Source: UMGS1908 sp045655005 (GTDB taxonomy: Bacteria > Bacillota > Clostridia > Christensenellales > UBA1242). From it: DNA of 64,000 bases. Of the stretch, positions 14,399-25,400 are shown piece after piece (the first letter of the stretch is position 1; every line of letters starts with the position of its first letter). The DNA lies in contig JAZOOJ010000007.1 of NCBI GenBank assembly GCA_045655005.1, forward strand, positions 1 through 64,000, read 5' to 3'. The notes beneath the pieces are model-generated. The model had not been told where the DNA came from and did not search any database. It saw only the letters and a program-made list of their open reading frames with translations. The translations under genes were made by a program, and so were the position numbers.

Positions 14399-16375
14399 TT
14401 ACTTTACTGCCTTTATAAATTGAGCACTATCGGACTTGTTAAAGTCAGCATTTTCTGATATATATGCCTTTCTAGCTTCAATGTTATCACCCATTAGGGT
14501 TGTGATTAGTCTTTCAGCCTCAGCAGCGTCTTCAATAGTTACTTGAACCAAAGTTCTGTCCTTTGGATTCATTGTTGTTTCCCAAAGTTGTTCTGGGTCC
14601 ATTTCTCCAAGACCTTTATATCTTTGAATTACATAGCCTTTGCCAAATCTTGCTGTTACTTCTGGAAGTTCAGCATCACTATAAACATACTCGATTTCAT
14701 CTTTCTTTTGAACCCTGTAAAGCGGAGGCATACCAATGAAAACATGTCCATCGTTTATAAGCTCTTTCATATATCTGAAAAAGAAAGTCAAAAGTATTGC
14801 TCTGATATGAGCACCATCTTGGTCAGCATCGGCCAAAATTATAACTTTATGGAATTTCAAATCTTCTGGTCTGAAATCTTCCCCAAGCCCCGCACCTAAT
14901 GCTGAAATAATTGTTCTTATTTCTTCGTTTGCCAAAACTTGGTCAATTCTTTTCTTCTCAGCGTTTAATGGTTTCCCTCGAAGAGGTAAAATCGCCTGAA
15001 AATGACGGTCTCTTGCCATTTTTGCAGATCCACCCGCACTGTCGCCCTCAACGATAAAAAGTTCATTCAACTCAGGTTTTTTGCCTGTACAAGACGACAG
15101 TTTCCCAACAAGGTTAGAGTTTTCAATGCTGTTTTTCTGTCTTGTTATTTCCTTTGCTTTTCTTGCAGCTTCACGAACACGTGCTGCGCCCAAAGCCTTT
15201 TCATAAATTGCAGTAAGTTTTTTACCTTTTTTGTTATCTGTTACATACTCAGTTAATTTTTCTACAACAACCGACTCAACCGCTGGCCTTGCTTCTGGAT
15301 TCCCAAGTTTTGTCTTTGTCTGTCCTTCAAATTGAATATTCTTCATTTTAACAAGAAGTACAGCAGTTAAACCTTCCCTAAAATCTTCTCCCATTAGGTT
15401 TGGCTCTTTGTCTTTCAACATATTAAGTCTTCTTAATTGATCGTTAAAAACTCTTGTAATTGCAGTTTTAAAACCAGTTTCGTGAGTTCCTCCTTCGTTA
15501 GTTGGAATGTTGTTTACATATGAAAACACACTTTCACTGTAACTGTCAGTATACTGCATAGCAACTGCTACATAGATACCATCTTTTTCGCCTTCAATAA
15601 AAATTGGATCGTTGTGGATTTTTGTTTTTGTGTCATTCAAATATTGAACGAAGTCTGAAAGTCCTCCATCATATTGATATTCTTTTTCATAAGGCTCGGC
15701 GAGTCTTAAATCTTTAAGTGTAATTTTTACGCCCTTATTTAAAAACGCCAATTCTTTCAAATGTTTTGCAATTGTATCAAGCGAAAAATTTACAGTTTCA
15801 AAAATTCTTTTATCTGGTTTAAATGTAATCTTTGAGCCATGTTCTTTTGTTGTGCCAGTTTCTTTTAATGGATAGACTGGCATACCGCCTTGAACTTTGC
15901 CATTTGCCCCTACTTTACTTTCAAATCTTTGATTGTAAATTTTACCATTCTTTTTTACTTCAACTTCAAGCCATTCAGAAAGCGCGTTAACAACTGACGC
16001 ACCGACTCCGTGCAAACCTCCCGAAAAGTTGTAATTATCATTATTAAACTTGCCACCTGCATGAAGTTGAGTGAAAACTACTTCAACACCACTCACTTTT
16101 AAGGTTGGGTGAATATCTACTGGGATACCACGACCGTCGTCTTGAATAGAAATTGAGCCGTCTTTATTAATTACAACGTCAATTCTGCTTGCAAATTTAT
16201 TAGTTGCTTCATCAATTGCATTATCGACAATTTCCCACACTAAGTGATGCAAACCCTTAATACCTGTTGTACCAATATACATACCCGGACGAAGTCTTAC
16301 AGCATCTAAACCTTCCAACACCTGTATATCTTTTGCGTCATATGCTTTCTCTTTAACATTATCTTTTGTTGCCAT
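14399..16375 (-). CDS. gyrB: DNA gyrase subunit B, 658 aa
   Basis: This is the ATPase/TOPRIM subunit of DNA gyrase, which supercoils DNA together with GyrA. Motifs in order: EIVDNAIDEA (GHKL ATPase), DDGRGIPV, GGLHGVGASVVNALS, a transducer domain with GGTHETGF, TOPRIM EGDSAGGSA (about residue 438) and DADQDGAHI (about 512), and the C-terminal QRYKGLGEMDPEQLW. Length is that of Gram-positive GyrB. The start is placed at ATG 16375 with GAGG upstream, rather than 27 bases further upstream. A TATAAT box lies about 35 bp before the start. gyrA is not adjacent, unlike the oriC arrangement of many Firmicutes. ParE is a less likely alternative. Confidence 0.93.
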   Translation of the reverse strand: MATKDNVKEKAYDAKDIQVLEGLDAVRLRPGMYIGTTGIKGLHHLVWEIVDNAIDEATNKFASRIDVVINKDGSISIQDDGRGIPVDIHPTLKVSGVEVVFTQLHAGGKFNNDNYNFSGGLHGVGASVVNALSEWLEVEVKKNGKIYNQRFESKVGANGKVQGGMPVYPLKETGTTKEHGSKITFKPDKRIFETVNFSLDTIAKHLKELAFLNKGVKITLKDLRLAEPYEKEYQYDGGLSDFVQYLNDTKTKIHNDPIFIEGEKDGIYVAVAMQYTDSYSESVFSYVNNIPTNEGGTHETGFKTAITRVFNDQLRRLNMLKDKEPNLMGEDFREGLTAVLLVKMKNIQFEGQTKTKLGNPEARPAVESVVVEKLTEYVTDNKKGKKLTAIYEKALGAARVREAARKAKEITRQKNSIENSNLVGKLSSCTGKKPELNELFIVEGDSAGGSAKMARDRHFQAILPLRGKPLNAEKKRIDQVLANEEIRTIISALGAGLGEDFRPEDLKFHKVIILADADQDGAHIRAILLTFFFRYMKELINDGHVFIGMPPLYRVQKKDEIEYVYSDAELPEVTARFGKGYVIQRYKGLGEMDPEQLWETTMNPKDRTLVQVTIEDAAEAERLITTLMGDNIEARKAYISENADFNKSDSAQFIKAVK

Positions 16376-16529
16376 ATATACCTCTAAATAGTTTATCTTC
16401 AAAGTTATTATATCACACGAACCCCTTGAAAATCAAACGTTTGAAAGGGTTTTTTGTTGGTGACAAAATCTTCTATAAAAGTATAATATCTTTTCTATTT
16501 TCATATAATAACACCAGAGGAACTATTTA

Positions 16530-17633
16530 ATGAAAAAATATAATTCAATTGTACTTACCGGCGGTGGAACGATGGGACACGTCAGCCCAAATCTTTCAAT
16601 ACTCCCAGAACTCATGAATACCTTTGAAAACATCTGCTATATTGGAAGCATACAAGGAATTGAAAAAGATAAAATTGCCCAATTTAATAAAAAACTTTAT
16701 CCAAGCCAAAAAAGAGTTGATTATGTTGGTATCCCTACAGTCAAATTGGATAGAGTAAAATGGTATAAGAATTTTGGATTACCCTTTAAACTGTTGAAAG
16801 GTATAATTGAAGCCAAACATGCATTAAGAAGAGCAAACCCCGATGTTGTGTTTTCAAAAGGTGGGTTTGTTGCGGTTCCTGTTGTAATTGCTGCGCATCA
16901 ATTAAAAATCCCTATTGTAATTCACGAATCAGATTTAACACTTGGCTTAGCCAATAAAATTTCGGCAAAACGAGCAACCACTGTTTGCACCACATTCCCA
17001 GAAACTGCAAAAAAAACAGTGAATGGTGTTTATACTGGAAGCCCAATAAACTCTAAACTATTTTTGGGAGATGCTAACCGGGTTAAAGAAAAATATAAAC
17101 TGCACCCTGGAATGAAAACAATAACCATTACTGGCGGAAGTCTTGGAGCAACGCCAATTAACGATGCAATACTTAAAATTTTGCCTCATTTAACACTTAA
17201 ATACAATGTGATTCATTTAACAGGAAAAGGTAAAAAGGTCAATTTTAAACACAACAACTATCATCAGCTTGAATTTTCAGATGATATTGGAAGTATTTTT
17301 AAAGCAAGCGACCTTGTTATATCACGTGCTGGAAGTAACACAATTTTTGAACTTGCCTCACTTAAAATTCCAATGCTACTTATCCCCCTTCCAAAGTCGG
17401 CTTCCCGTGGCGACCAAATCGACAATGCTGAATACTTTAAATCTCTTGGGATTGCAAATGTATTAAATCAAGAAGATTTAGATTATAAGTTCAAAGAAAC
17501 GATTGAAGAAACAATGACAAATTTATATAAATATAAAAAAGAGTTTAATAAACTAACTTTTCCTGACGGCAAATCTAGGATTATAAATGAAATCTATAAG
17601 GCAGTTGATAAAAAACCCGAACTTAAAAAATGA
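16530..17633 (+). CDS. murG: UDP-GlcNAc--lipid I GlcNAc transferase MurG, 367 aa
   Basis: MurG adds GlcNAc to lipid I to give lipid II at the inner face of the membrane. The N-terminal Gly-rich loop GGGTMGHVSPN (about 11-21), the membrane-side region with PDVVFSKGGFVAVPVVIAA, the second Gly-rich loop TGGSLGA, and the donor-site signature SRAGSNTIFELASL followed by SASRGDQIDNAEYF are all present. Length is normal. It is divergent from gyrB, and the promoter probably includes TATAAT at about 16481. It is the only peptidoglycan-precursor gene here, so it stands outside any mur/dcw cluster. The following gene is separated by an overlapping hairpin/promoter. Confidence 0.96.
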   Translation: MKKYNSIVLTGGGTMGHVSPNLSILPELMNTFENICYIGSIQGIEKDKIAQFNKKLYPSQKRVDYVGIPTVKLDRVKWYKNFGLPFKLLKGIIEAKHALRRANPDVVFSKGGFVAVPVVIAAHQLKIPIVIHESDLTLGLANKISAKRATTVCTTFPETAKKTVNGVYTGSPINSKLFLGDANRVKEKYKLHPGMKTITITGGSLGATPINDAILKILPHLTLKYNVIHLTGKGKKVNFKHNNYHQLEFSDDIGSIFKASDLVISRAGSNTIFELASLKIPMLLIPLPKSASRGDQIDNAEYFKSLGIANVLNQEDLDYKFKETIEETMTNLYKYKKEFNKLTFPDGKSRIINEIYKAVDKKPELKK

Positions 17634-17641
17634 TGTTAATA

Positions 17642-17693
17642 TTGAAATCTTAAATGTTCTATGCTATAATACTCCTATCAAGGAGTATTTTTT
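17642..17693 (+). promoter_or_regulatory. Promoter overlapped by a hairpin that covers the ribosome site of the next gene
   Basis: TTGAAA (17642-17647), a 17-base spacer and TATAAT (17665-17670) form a promoter. A stem AATACTCC (17668-17675) with GGAGTATT (17682-17689) followed by TTTT begins inside the -10 box and contains the AAGGAG ribosome site (17680-17685), 8 bases before the ATG at 17694. In mRNA reading through from murG the stem could terminate transcription or hide the ribosome site. In mRNA started at this promoter the left arm is mostly missing and the ribosome site is free. Confidence 0.7.
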
Positions 17694-18752
17694 ATGAATG
17701 AAAATGAAAATAGTCAAGATGAAACCATAGAAGAATATTTTGAAGTTTACCTAATTGATGATATGGCTGAAGAATTTGCAAATGAAATGCAACATTGTTT
17801 TAAAAATGTAGCGATTTATGATGCAAATACATTCATAGATAGTTTTCATATCAATGAATCAGATATTGAACTACCTTTTTGTTTAATATTTGATGCCTCA
17901 TATTTTAGTCATAATATTAACGATTATGTAATAGCTTACGCTGAACGAATGGTTACACAATACCCATTTATGAAAAATCACATAACGGTATTACTTGGCG
18001 ATGACATATATATGTACCACAAAATGAAAGCTCTTCGTGGTTCAGTAGAGTCTAAACAATTTTTATATCGCATACAACAATTGCCACATACAAAATACAC
18101 AAACAAAATTGATACAATGCACGATGAAATTTCTAAGTTTGCAAAAAAGTTACATTTTGAAATTCAAGACAATCTCATTCAAGCAAAAAATCTTCCAGAA
18201 GAATATCAAAATGAAATAAACAGCTTATATACACACTTATTAAATATTATAAACTACCAAAATTATGGTCTTGACATTGATAAATTGACTCAACAAATAC
18301 AAATAGTAAGTAATCCTGAACACAAAAACATGCTTATAGAAACACTTAAAGCATATCGACTATTAAATTTTGATGCAACCCATACCCTCAGTCAACACAC
18401 AACTTTATTATCTATGATTTACAACGCAAAAAAGACATCTGCAAAAGTTAATGACTTTAATATAAAAAGACTAACTGATATTCAAGGCGTTCTTCAAAAC
18501 AATTCTGAAAGAAGCAAAATGTTACTTAAAACACTAAATGGACCAATCGCAAATTTAGAAAGCTTATTTAAAAGTAGCAATAAGATTATATCTCAATCAT
18601 TTATAGAATTTGTTCAGAATATAAAAATTTCACTTATTCAAATTGAAGATAAATATAATCAACTTGTTTTTGGTACACGATTAATTTTCGCAACTGAAAA
18701 ACTTGACCCAAAAGAACTTCCCACCATTTCAGAATCTGGCGAAAATGTGTAA
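17694..18752 (+). CDS. Hypothetical protein with a receiver-like N-terminal region, 352 aa
   Basis: I do not recognise a family. Residues about 16-125 alternate hydrophobic strands and helices: EVYLIDDMAEEFANEM, NVAIYDANTFIDSF, CLIFDASYF and HITVLLGDD. This resembles the alpha/beta arrangement of response-regulator receiver domains, with the acidic pair in LIDD and the Asp in IFDAS in roughly the right places. This is an inference from pattern only, and no Lys/Thr pair was confirmed. Residues 140-335 are long amphipathic helices, possibly coiled coil. There is no DNA-binding domain or signal peptide. A short acidic N-terminus precedes the first strand. Confidence 0.65.
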   Translation: MNENENSQDETIEEYFEVYLIDDMAEEFANEMQHCFKNVAIYDANTFIDSFHINESDIELPFCLIFDASYFSHNINDYVIAYAERMVTQYPFMKNHITVLLGDDIYMYHKMKALRGSVESKQFLYRIQQLPHTKYTNKIDTMHDEISKFAKKLHFEIQDNLIQAKNLPEEYQNEINSLYTHLLNIINYQNYGLDIDKLTQQIQIVSNPEHKNMLIETLKAYRLLNFDATHTLSQHTTLLSMIYNAKKTSAKVNDFNIKRLTDIQGVLQNNSERSKMLLKTLNGPIANLESLFKSSNKIISQSFIEFVQNIKISLIQIEDKYNQLVFGTRLIFATEKLDPKELPTISESGENV

Positions 18753-18805
18753 TTTTTATTTCAAATAAAACTTATTAAATAACACTTTTTTAATATTTAC
18801 CAACA

Positions 18806-18840
18806 AAAAATGACTAAGAATTTTCTTAGTCATTTTTATT
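18806..18840. terminator. Bidirectional intrinsic terminator
   Basis: AAAAATGACTAAGAA (18806-18820) pairs with TTCTTAGTCATTTTT (18823-18837). It ends the 352-aa hypothetical gene on the plus strand and rpoC on the minus strand. Confidence 0.92.
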
Positions 18841-18851
18841 ATTTTAATTTA

Positions 18852-21800
18852 CTAGTTGTTTTCAACTGGTACCATTTCACGGTATCTTCTAAGCCCTGTT
18901 CCCGCTGGGATATATTTACCAATAATAACGTTTTCTTTCAAACCTACTAGTGGGTCAACCTTACCCTTAATTGCAGCGTCTGTTAGAACTCTTACAGTTT
19001 CTTGGAATGATGCCGCTGAAAGGAATGAATCTGTTGCAAGCGATGCCTTTGTGATTGAAAGCAATACACGTTTTGCAGTTGCTGGTTCTAAGCCTTGTTG
19101 AACCGCTTCTTCGTTCATTTCTTCGTATTTACCAATATCCATTAATTCGCCTGGAAGAACTGATGTATCACCAGAATCTTCAATTCTTACCTTCTTCAAC
19201 ATTTGACGAAGCATAATTTCAATGTGTTTATCGTTAACATCAACACCGTTTTTCTTATAAACTTTGTGAACTTCTTTCATCAAATAGTCTTGAACGCCCT
19301 TAACACCCTTTGTCTTTAAGATGTCGTGTGGATTAATAGAACCTTCGGTTAATTGAGTACCTGGCTCTACTGTGTCGCCAACTTGAACCTTTGTCTTTGC
19401 ACCATATGGAAGTGCATAGTCAACATCGAAGTTTTCTGAGCTTCTGATAACCATTTCTTGTTTAGCAAGGTCAATAGACTTAACTGTACCTGAAACTTCT
19501 GATACAACAGCTACACCTCTTGGCTTTCTTGCTTCGAATAGTTCTTCTACACGAGGAAGACCTTGGGTAATGTCATCACCGGCAGAAATACCACCTTCGT
19601 GGAAGACGTTCATAGTAAGCTGTGTACCTGGTTCACCAATCGCTTGAGCAGCGATGATTCCAACAGCTTCACCGTAAGGAACGATTTCCTTGGTTGACAT
19701 ATTCTTTCCATAACATTTAGCACAAATTCCGACTTTTGACTTACAAGTTAATACAGTTCTTATTGCAACACTTGTAATTCCAGCCTTTTCAATCTCTTCG
19801 GCTTGTTCTTTTGTAATCATTGTATTTGCAGGCACAATAACCTCGCCAGTTTCTTTGTTGATTACATCATTAACTGCAAATCTTCCAATAATTCTTTCAG
19901 AAAGTTTTTCAAGTACTGAATTCCCATCATAAACAGCTGAAACTTCCATACCCTTAACCTTCTCGCCAAGTGTTTCAAAGCAGTCATCATCACGAATGAT
20001 AACATCTTGTGCAACGTCAACAAGACGTCTTGTTAAGTAACCAGCATCGGCAGTCTTAAGCGCCTTATCTACAAGACCCTTTCTACCACCTCTGGTTGAA
20101 ATAAAGTATTCAATAACGGACAAACCGTTTTTGAAGCACGAACGTACTGGGACTTCGATAAGTTTACCAGAAGTACTACTCATAAGTCCACGCATACCTG
20201 AAAGCTGGTTAATCTGAGCAGCAGAACCACGGGCACCCGACTCACTCATCATCTTGATCGGGTTAAATGTATCATAGTTATTAGAAACTATTTTACTCAT
20301 CTTCTGCATAGCCCCAGCCCAGATTTCACTTAGTCTTGCTTCTTTTTCTTGCTTTGTTATAAGCCCACGCTTAAATTGCTTTTCAGCATCAACTGCTTCT
20401 TGGTCTGCTTCTGCTATAATTTCTGGCCTTTCTTTTGGAACCTCGATATCAAATACCGCAATTGTTAGACCTGAAAGTGTTGCATATTTGTAACCAAGGT
20501 CTTTAATTTTATCAAGCATAATTGCAGTTTCACCTGCATCATGAACATCATAACAAGCCTTGATTATCTTCTTTAATTCTTTCTTGCCTACTTTGTAGTT
20601 AACTTCAAGTTTTAATTGGTCTTCTGGATTAACTCTTTCGCAGAAACCTAAGTCTTGTGGAATAATTTGGTTAAAGATAATTCTTCCAGCAGTTGTTTCT
20701 TGCTTAACAGAGTACACAACTCCATCAACCTCACCAGTAAATCTAACGGTGATTTTTGCTTGTACATCAAGTTGTCCAGCCTGGTAAGCAATTATTGCTT
20801 CTTCTGGACTTGCAAACATACTACCCTCACCCTTTGCACCTGGCTTTTCAAGTGTTAAATAATAGTTACCTAAAATCATATCTTGTGAAGGTGTTGCAAT
20901 TGGTTCACCATCAGATGGTTTTAAGATGTTGTTTGATGCAAGCATTAAAAATCTTGCTTCTGCTTGTGCTTCTAGACTTAGTGGCACGTGAATAGCCATT
21001 TGGTCACCGTCGAAGTCGGCGTTGAAGGCTGAACAAGTCAAAGGATGCAATTTCATTGCGTGTCCTTCAATTAGCACTGGTTCAAATGCTTGGATACCAA
21101 GTCTGTGAAGTGTAGGTGCACGGTTTAATAGTACTGGGTGGTCTTTGATAACATCATCAAGCACGTCCCAAACTACTGGTTTTGCACGTTCTACAAGTCT
21201 TTTTGCACTCTTAATATTGTGCGCTTGGTTTAAATCAACCAATCTTTTCATTACAAATGGCTTGAATAGTTCAAGAGCCATTTCTTTTGGAACACCACAT
21301 TGGTAAAGTTTTAATTCTGGTCCAACAACGATAACCGAACGACCTGAATAGTCAACACGTTTACCAAGTAAGTTTTGACGGAATCTACCTTGCTTACCAC
21401 GTAGAAGTCCTGAAAGAGATTTCAAATCCCTGTTTCCGGCACCTGTGATAGCCTTTCCTCTTCTGCCATTATCAATCAAAGCATCAACTGCTTCTTGAAG
21501 CATTCTCTTTTCATTTCTGATAATGATGTCAGGAGCACCTAAGTCCATCAATTTCTTCAATCTGTTATTTCTGTTAATAACCCTTCTGTAAAGGTCGTTA
21601 AGGTCAGATGTTGCAAATCTTCCGCCATCAAGTGGTACCATTGGTCTTAGTTCTGGTGGAATTACTGGAATTACATCAAGAACCATCCACTTAGGGTCTG
21701 TGTGATTTACTCTGAAAGCTTCCATAATTTCTAATTTCTTAGCAGCCTTCAATTTCCTTTGACCTTTGCAAGTTACGATTATTTCTTTTAATTCTTTACA

Positions 21801-22364
21801 TTCTTTTTCAACATCTACTTGTGACAAAAGTTCTTTAATGGCTTCTGCACCCATACCTGCCTTGAAGGCTTTAGAGCCATATTGCTCTAAAGCTTCACGA
21901 TATTCTCTATCGTTCAAGACTTGCTTATATGAAAGATGTGTTGTACCTGGATCAGTTACTACAAAAGCAGTAAAATATAATACTTGTTCAAGTTGCTTAA
22001 TTGAAAGGTCAAGAACCATTCCAATTCTGCTTGGTATGCCCTTAAAATACCAAATATGAGAAACAGGAGAAACAAGTTCAATATGTCCCATTCTATCACG
22101 ACGAACTTTTGACTTTGTTACTTCTACTCCGCACTTATCGCAGATGACGCCTTTATATCTTATTCTTTTGTATTTTCCACAATAACATTCCCAGTCCTTT
22201 GTTGGCCCAAAAATTCTCTCACAGAAAAGACCATCTCTTTCTGGCTTTTGAGTACGATAGTTAATAGTTTCTGGCTTTGTAACTTCACCATAAGACCATT
22301 CTCTTATCTTCTCTGGGCTTGCGATGCCAATTTGCATAGCATCAAAGTTGTTTAATTCAAACAT
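18852..22364 (-). CDS. rpoC: DNA-directed RNA polymerase subunit beta', 1170 aa
   Basis: This is the beta' subunit of RNA polymerase. Seen in order: the N-terminal zinc ribbon (CYCGKYKR...CDKCGVEV, about 60-78), the rudder/lid region with LLRGKQGRFRQNLLGKRVDYSGRSVIV, the catalytic NADFDGDQMAIH (about 445-456, three Mg-binding Asp), the bridge helix and trigger loop region with SGARGSAAQINQLSGMRGLM, and the second zinc site C...CAKCYG. The C-terminal end GTGLRRYREMVPVENN is intact. It starts 45 bp after rpoB and has no lineage-specific large insertion, as usual for Firmicutes. Confidence 0.98.
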   Translation of the reverse strand: MFELNNFDAMQIGIASPEKIREWSYGEVTKPETINYRTQKPERDGLFCERIFGPTKDWECYCGKYKRIRYKGVICDKCGVEVTKSKVRRDRMGHIELVSPVSHIWYFKGIPSRIGMVLDLSIKQLEQVLYFTAFVVTDPGTTHLSYKQVLNDREYREALEQYGSKAFKAGMGAEAIKELLSQVDVEKECKELKEIIVTCKGQRKLKAAKKLEIMEAFRVNHTDPKWMVLDVIPVIPPELRPMVPLDGGRFATSDLNDLYRRVINRNNRLKKLMDLGAPDIIIRNEKRMLQEAVDALIDNGRRGKAITGAGNRDLKSLSGLLRGKQGRFRQNLLGKRVDYSGRSVIVVGPELKLYQCGVPKEMALELFKPFVMKRLVDLNQAHNIKSAKRLVERAKPVVWDVLDDVIKDHPVLLNRAPTLHRLGIQAFEPVLIEGHAMKLHPLTCSAFNADFDGDQMAIHVPLSLEAQAEARFLMLASNNILKPSDGEPIATPSQDMILGNYYLTLEKPGAKGEGSMFASPEEAIIAYQAGQLDVQAKITVRFTGEVDGVVYSVKQETTAGRIIFNQIIPQDLGFCERVNPEDQLKLEVNYKVGKKELKKIIKACYDVHDAGETAIMLDKIKDLGYKYATLSGLTIAVFDIEVPKERPEIIAEADQEAVDAEKQFKRGLITKQEKEARLSEIWAGAMQKMSKIVSNNYDTFNPIKMMSESGARGSAAQINQLSGMRGLMSSTSGKLIEVPVRSCFKNGLSVIEYFISTRGGRKGLVDKALKTADAGYLTRRLVDVAQDVIIRDDDCFETLGEKVKGMEVSAVYDGNSVLEKLSERIIGRFAVNDVINKETGEVIVPANTMITKEQAEEIEKAGITSVAIRTVLTCKSKVGICAKCYGKNMSTKEIVPYGEAVGIIAAQAIGEPGTQLTMNVFHEGGISAGDDITQGLPRVEELFEARKPRGVAVVSEVSGTVKSIDLAKQEMVIRSSENFDVDYALPYGAKTKVQVGDTVEPGTQLTEGSINPHDILKTKGVKGVQDYLMKEVHKVYKKNGVDVNDKHIEIMLRQMLKKVRIEDSGDTSVLPGELMDIGKYEEMNEEAVQQGLEPATAKRVLLSITKASLATDSFLSAASFQETVRVLTDAAIKGKVDPLVGLKENVIIGKYIPAGTGLRRYREMVPVENN

Positions 22365-22409
22365 TTTATTCTCCCCATAAGTTATTTTTTCTTTTCATAA
22401 TCTAAAAGA

Positions 22410-25400
22410 TTAAATGTCGTCATCATCAAAATCAAACAAGTCATCATCGCTATCTATTCCGAATGCGTCAACGCCGTTATCATCTAAGTCTAGGACTTCT
22501 TCTTGTGGACCGTCGTCTAAGTCAAGTTCAACTTCTTCTTTGTCATCTCTTGCATTTCTTACTGGTCTGTCATCGTCATCATTGTCTTCAACAAGTTCTC
22601 TTAGTCCAATTTCTTCTTTATCTTCGGTTAAAACTTTAACATCAAGTGCTAAACCTTGTAATTCCTTAATTAATACCTTGAATGATTCAGGGATTCCAGG
22701 TTCTGCAACATTTTCGCTTCTTACGATGCTTTCATAAGTCTTTGTTCTACCCATAATATCATCGGATTTAACCGTTAACATTTCTTGCAATACGTTGGCT
22801 GCACCATAGGCTTCCAATGCCCAAACTTCCATTTCACCAAATCTTTGTCCACCAAATTGTGTCTTACCACCAAGTGGTTGTTGTGTTACAAGTGAGTATG
22901 GACCAGTTGAACGAGCGTGCATCTTATCATCAACCAAGTGGTTAAGTTTAAGCATATACATAATACCAACTGTCATTGGATTTGGAAGTTTTTCACCAGT
23001 ACGCCCATCATACAAATCAATTTTTCCGTCTGGTCTTAATCCATTTTTAACAAGTAATTCTTGAATTTCATCGCTTGTTGCACAGTCAAATATTGGAGTA
23101 GCAACTTTCCAACCCATTGTTCTTGATGCCATACCTAAGTGAACTTCAAGCAACTGTCCAACATTCATACGAGAAGGGACACCCATTGGGTTTAGAAGGA
23201 TTTGTATTGGAGTACCATCAGCAAGGAATGGCATATCTGCTTGTGGTAATATCTTAGATACTACACCTTTGTTTCCGTGTCTACCAGACATCTTATCTCC
23301 GACGCTCATCTTTCTCTTTTGAGCAATATAAACTCTTACAAGTTTGTTTACGCCAGTTGCAAGTTCGTCTTTGTTTTCACGAGTTAATACCTTAACATCT
23401 ACAACAATACCACCCTCTCCATGTTGAACACGAAGTGATGTATCTCTTACTTCTCTTGCCTTTTCGCCAAAGATTGCTCTTAACAATCTTTCTTCTGGTG
23501 TTAATTCGGTTTCACCCTTTGGAGTAACCTTACCAACAAGAATATCTCCTGGGACAACCTCAGCACCAATTCTTACTATACCATTTTCGTCCAAATCTTT
23601 AAGAGCATCATCACCAACATTTGGGATATCTCTTGTAATATCTTCTGGACCAAGTTTAGTATCTCTGCAATCAAGTTCATATTCTTCAATGTGAACTGAT
23701 GTTAAAATGTCATCTTTTACTATTTCTTCTGAGATAAGTACAGCATCTTCAAAGTTGTATCCTTCCCAAGGCATATATGCAATTAAGATGTTCTTACCAA
23801 CCGACAATTCTCCACCACAAGTTGATGGTCCATCTGCTAACACATCGCCTTTTTTAACATTGTCGCCATGTGTAACGATTGGATGTTGTTTCATACAAGT
23901 TCCATGGTTAGAACGTGTATATCCAGTTAGGTAATATTCGTCTTCTTCACCACTCTTTTGAGTAACAACAATTTTATCACTTGATACATATGTTACTGTA
24001 CCTGCTTCTCTCGCAACTATTACAGCACCACTATCAACGGCAATCTTATGTTCCATACCAGTTGCTACAATTGGAGCTTCGGTTTTTAATAGTGGAACAG
24101 CCTGACGTTGCTGGTTAGATGCAACAAGTGCACGAACGGAGTCGTCACTACCAAGGAATGGAACAAGCGTTGTTGCAACTGAGAATAATTCTTTTGGAGA
24201 AACGTCCATAAAGTCAATATTTGATACTGTTGTTTCTATAATTTCTTCACGGCTACGGCAAATAATTCTTTTATTCTTGAATGTACCGTCTTCATTCAAT
24301 GGTTCGTTAGCTTGTGCTATTGTATATCTGTCTTCAATATCAGCAGTCATATATACAACTTCATTTGTAACAACACCACTTTCTTTATCAACCTTTCTGT
24401 ATGGAGCCATCAAGAATCCATATTCATTAAGTTTTGCAAATGTTGCAAGCGAGTTAATCAAACCGATGTTTGGACCTTCTGGGGTTTCGTTAGGACAAAG
24501 TCTTCCGTAGTGTGTGTAGTGAACGTCACGCACATCAAATCCAGCACGTTCACGGCTAAGACCTCCAGGACCAAGAGTTGTTAATTTTCTTTTATGTGTT
24601 AATGAAGCAATTGGGTTAATTTGTTCCATAAATTGCGACATTTGAGATGAACCAAAGAACTCTCTGATCGCAGAAGATACAGGTCTTACGTTAATAAGCG
24701 AGCTTGGGCTTACTTCATTAATATTTTGAACTTGCATTCTTTCACGAATAACTCTTTCAAGTCTTGCCATACCAATATAAAATTGGTTTTGTAGAAGTTC
24801 ACCTACGGTTTTAACACGTCTGTTGCCTAAGTGGTCAACATCATCAAAGTGTCCAATACCTTCTGAAAGAGATAAATGATAGTTGATTGCTGATAAAATA
24901 TCGTCTAACATAATGTGTCTTCCAACAAGTTGATCAGCATTAAGTCTTATCATTTCTTTCTTTTCTTCTGGCGTCTTGCAATCTTTCAAGATGTCGTTTA
25001 ATGTTTGAATGTGTACCATTCCATTAATATCAACTTCTTTTGGATCAATTCCAATGTATTTATCTAATTCTACTCTGTTATTACCAAATACTTTAAATTC
25101 GCCATTCTTGGTTTTAACGTAAACTTCGTTAACACCAGCATTTTGAATCTTCCACGCTGTTTCAAGGTCTACCTTATCCCCAGCTTTAACAAGTGTTTTG
25201 CCATTAGCAACAACATCTTTTGTAACAACTAGGTTTTCAATTCTGTTAGCAACAGATAATTTTTGGTTAAATTTATATCTACCTACTCTTGAAACATCAT
25301 ATCTTCTTTGGTTATAGAATAGGTTATTAATGTATCTTTTAATAGCTTTTAAGTTTAGGACTTCGCCTGGACGCAATCTTTTTGACAATTCAACCAAAGC

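Noticed and set aside
16427..16465. Terminator-like stem (ACCCCTT with AAGGGTT, then TTTTTT) on the plus strand between gyrB and murG
   Set aside because: No plus-strand gene lies upstream to be terminated and the stem is imperfect; it overlaps the gyrB promoter region and is probably chance.
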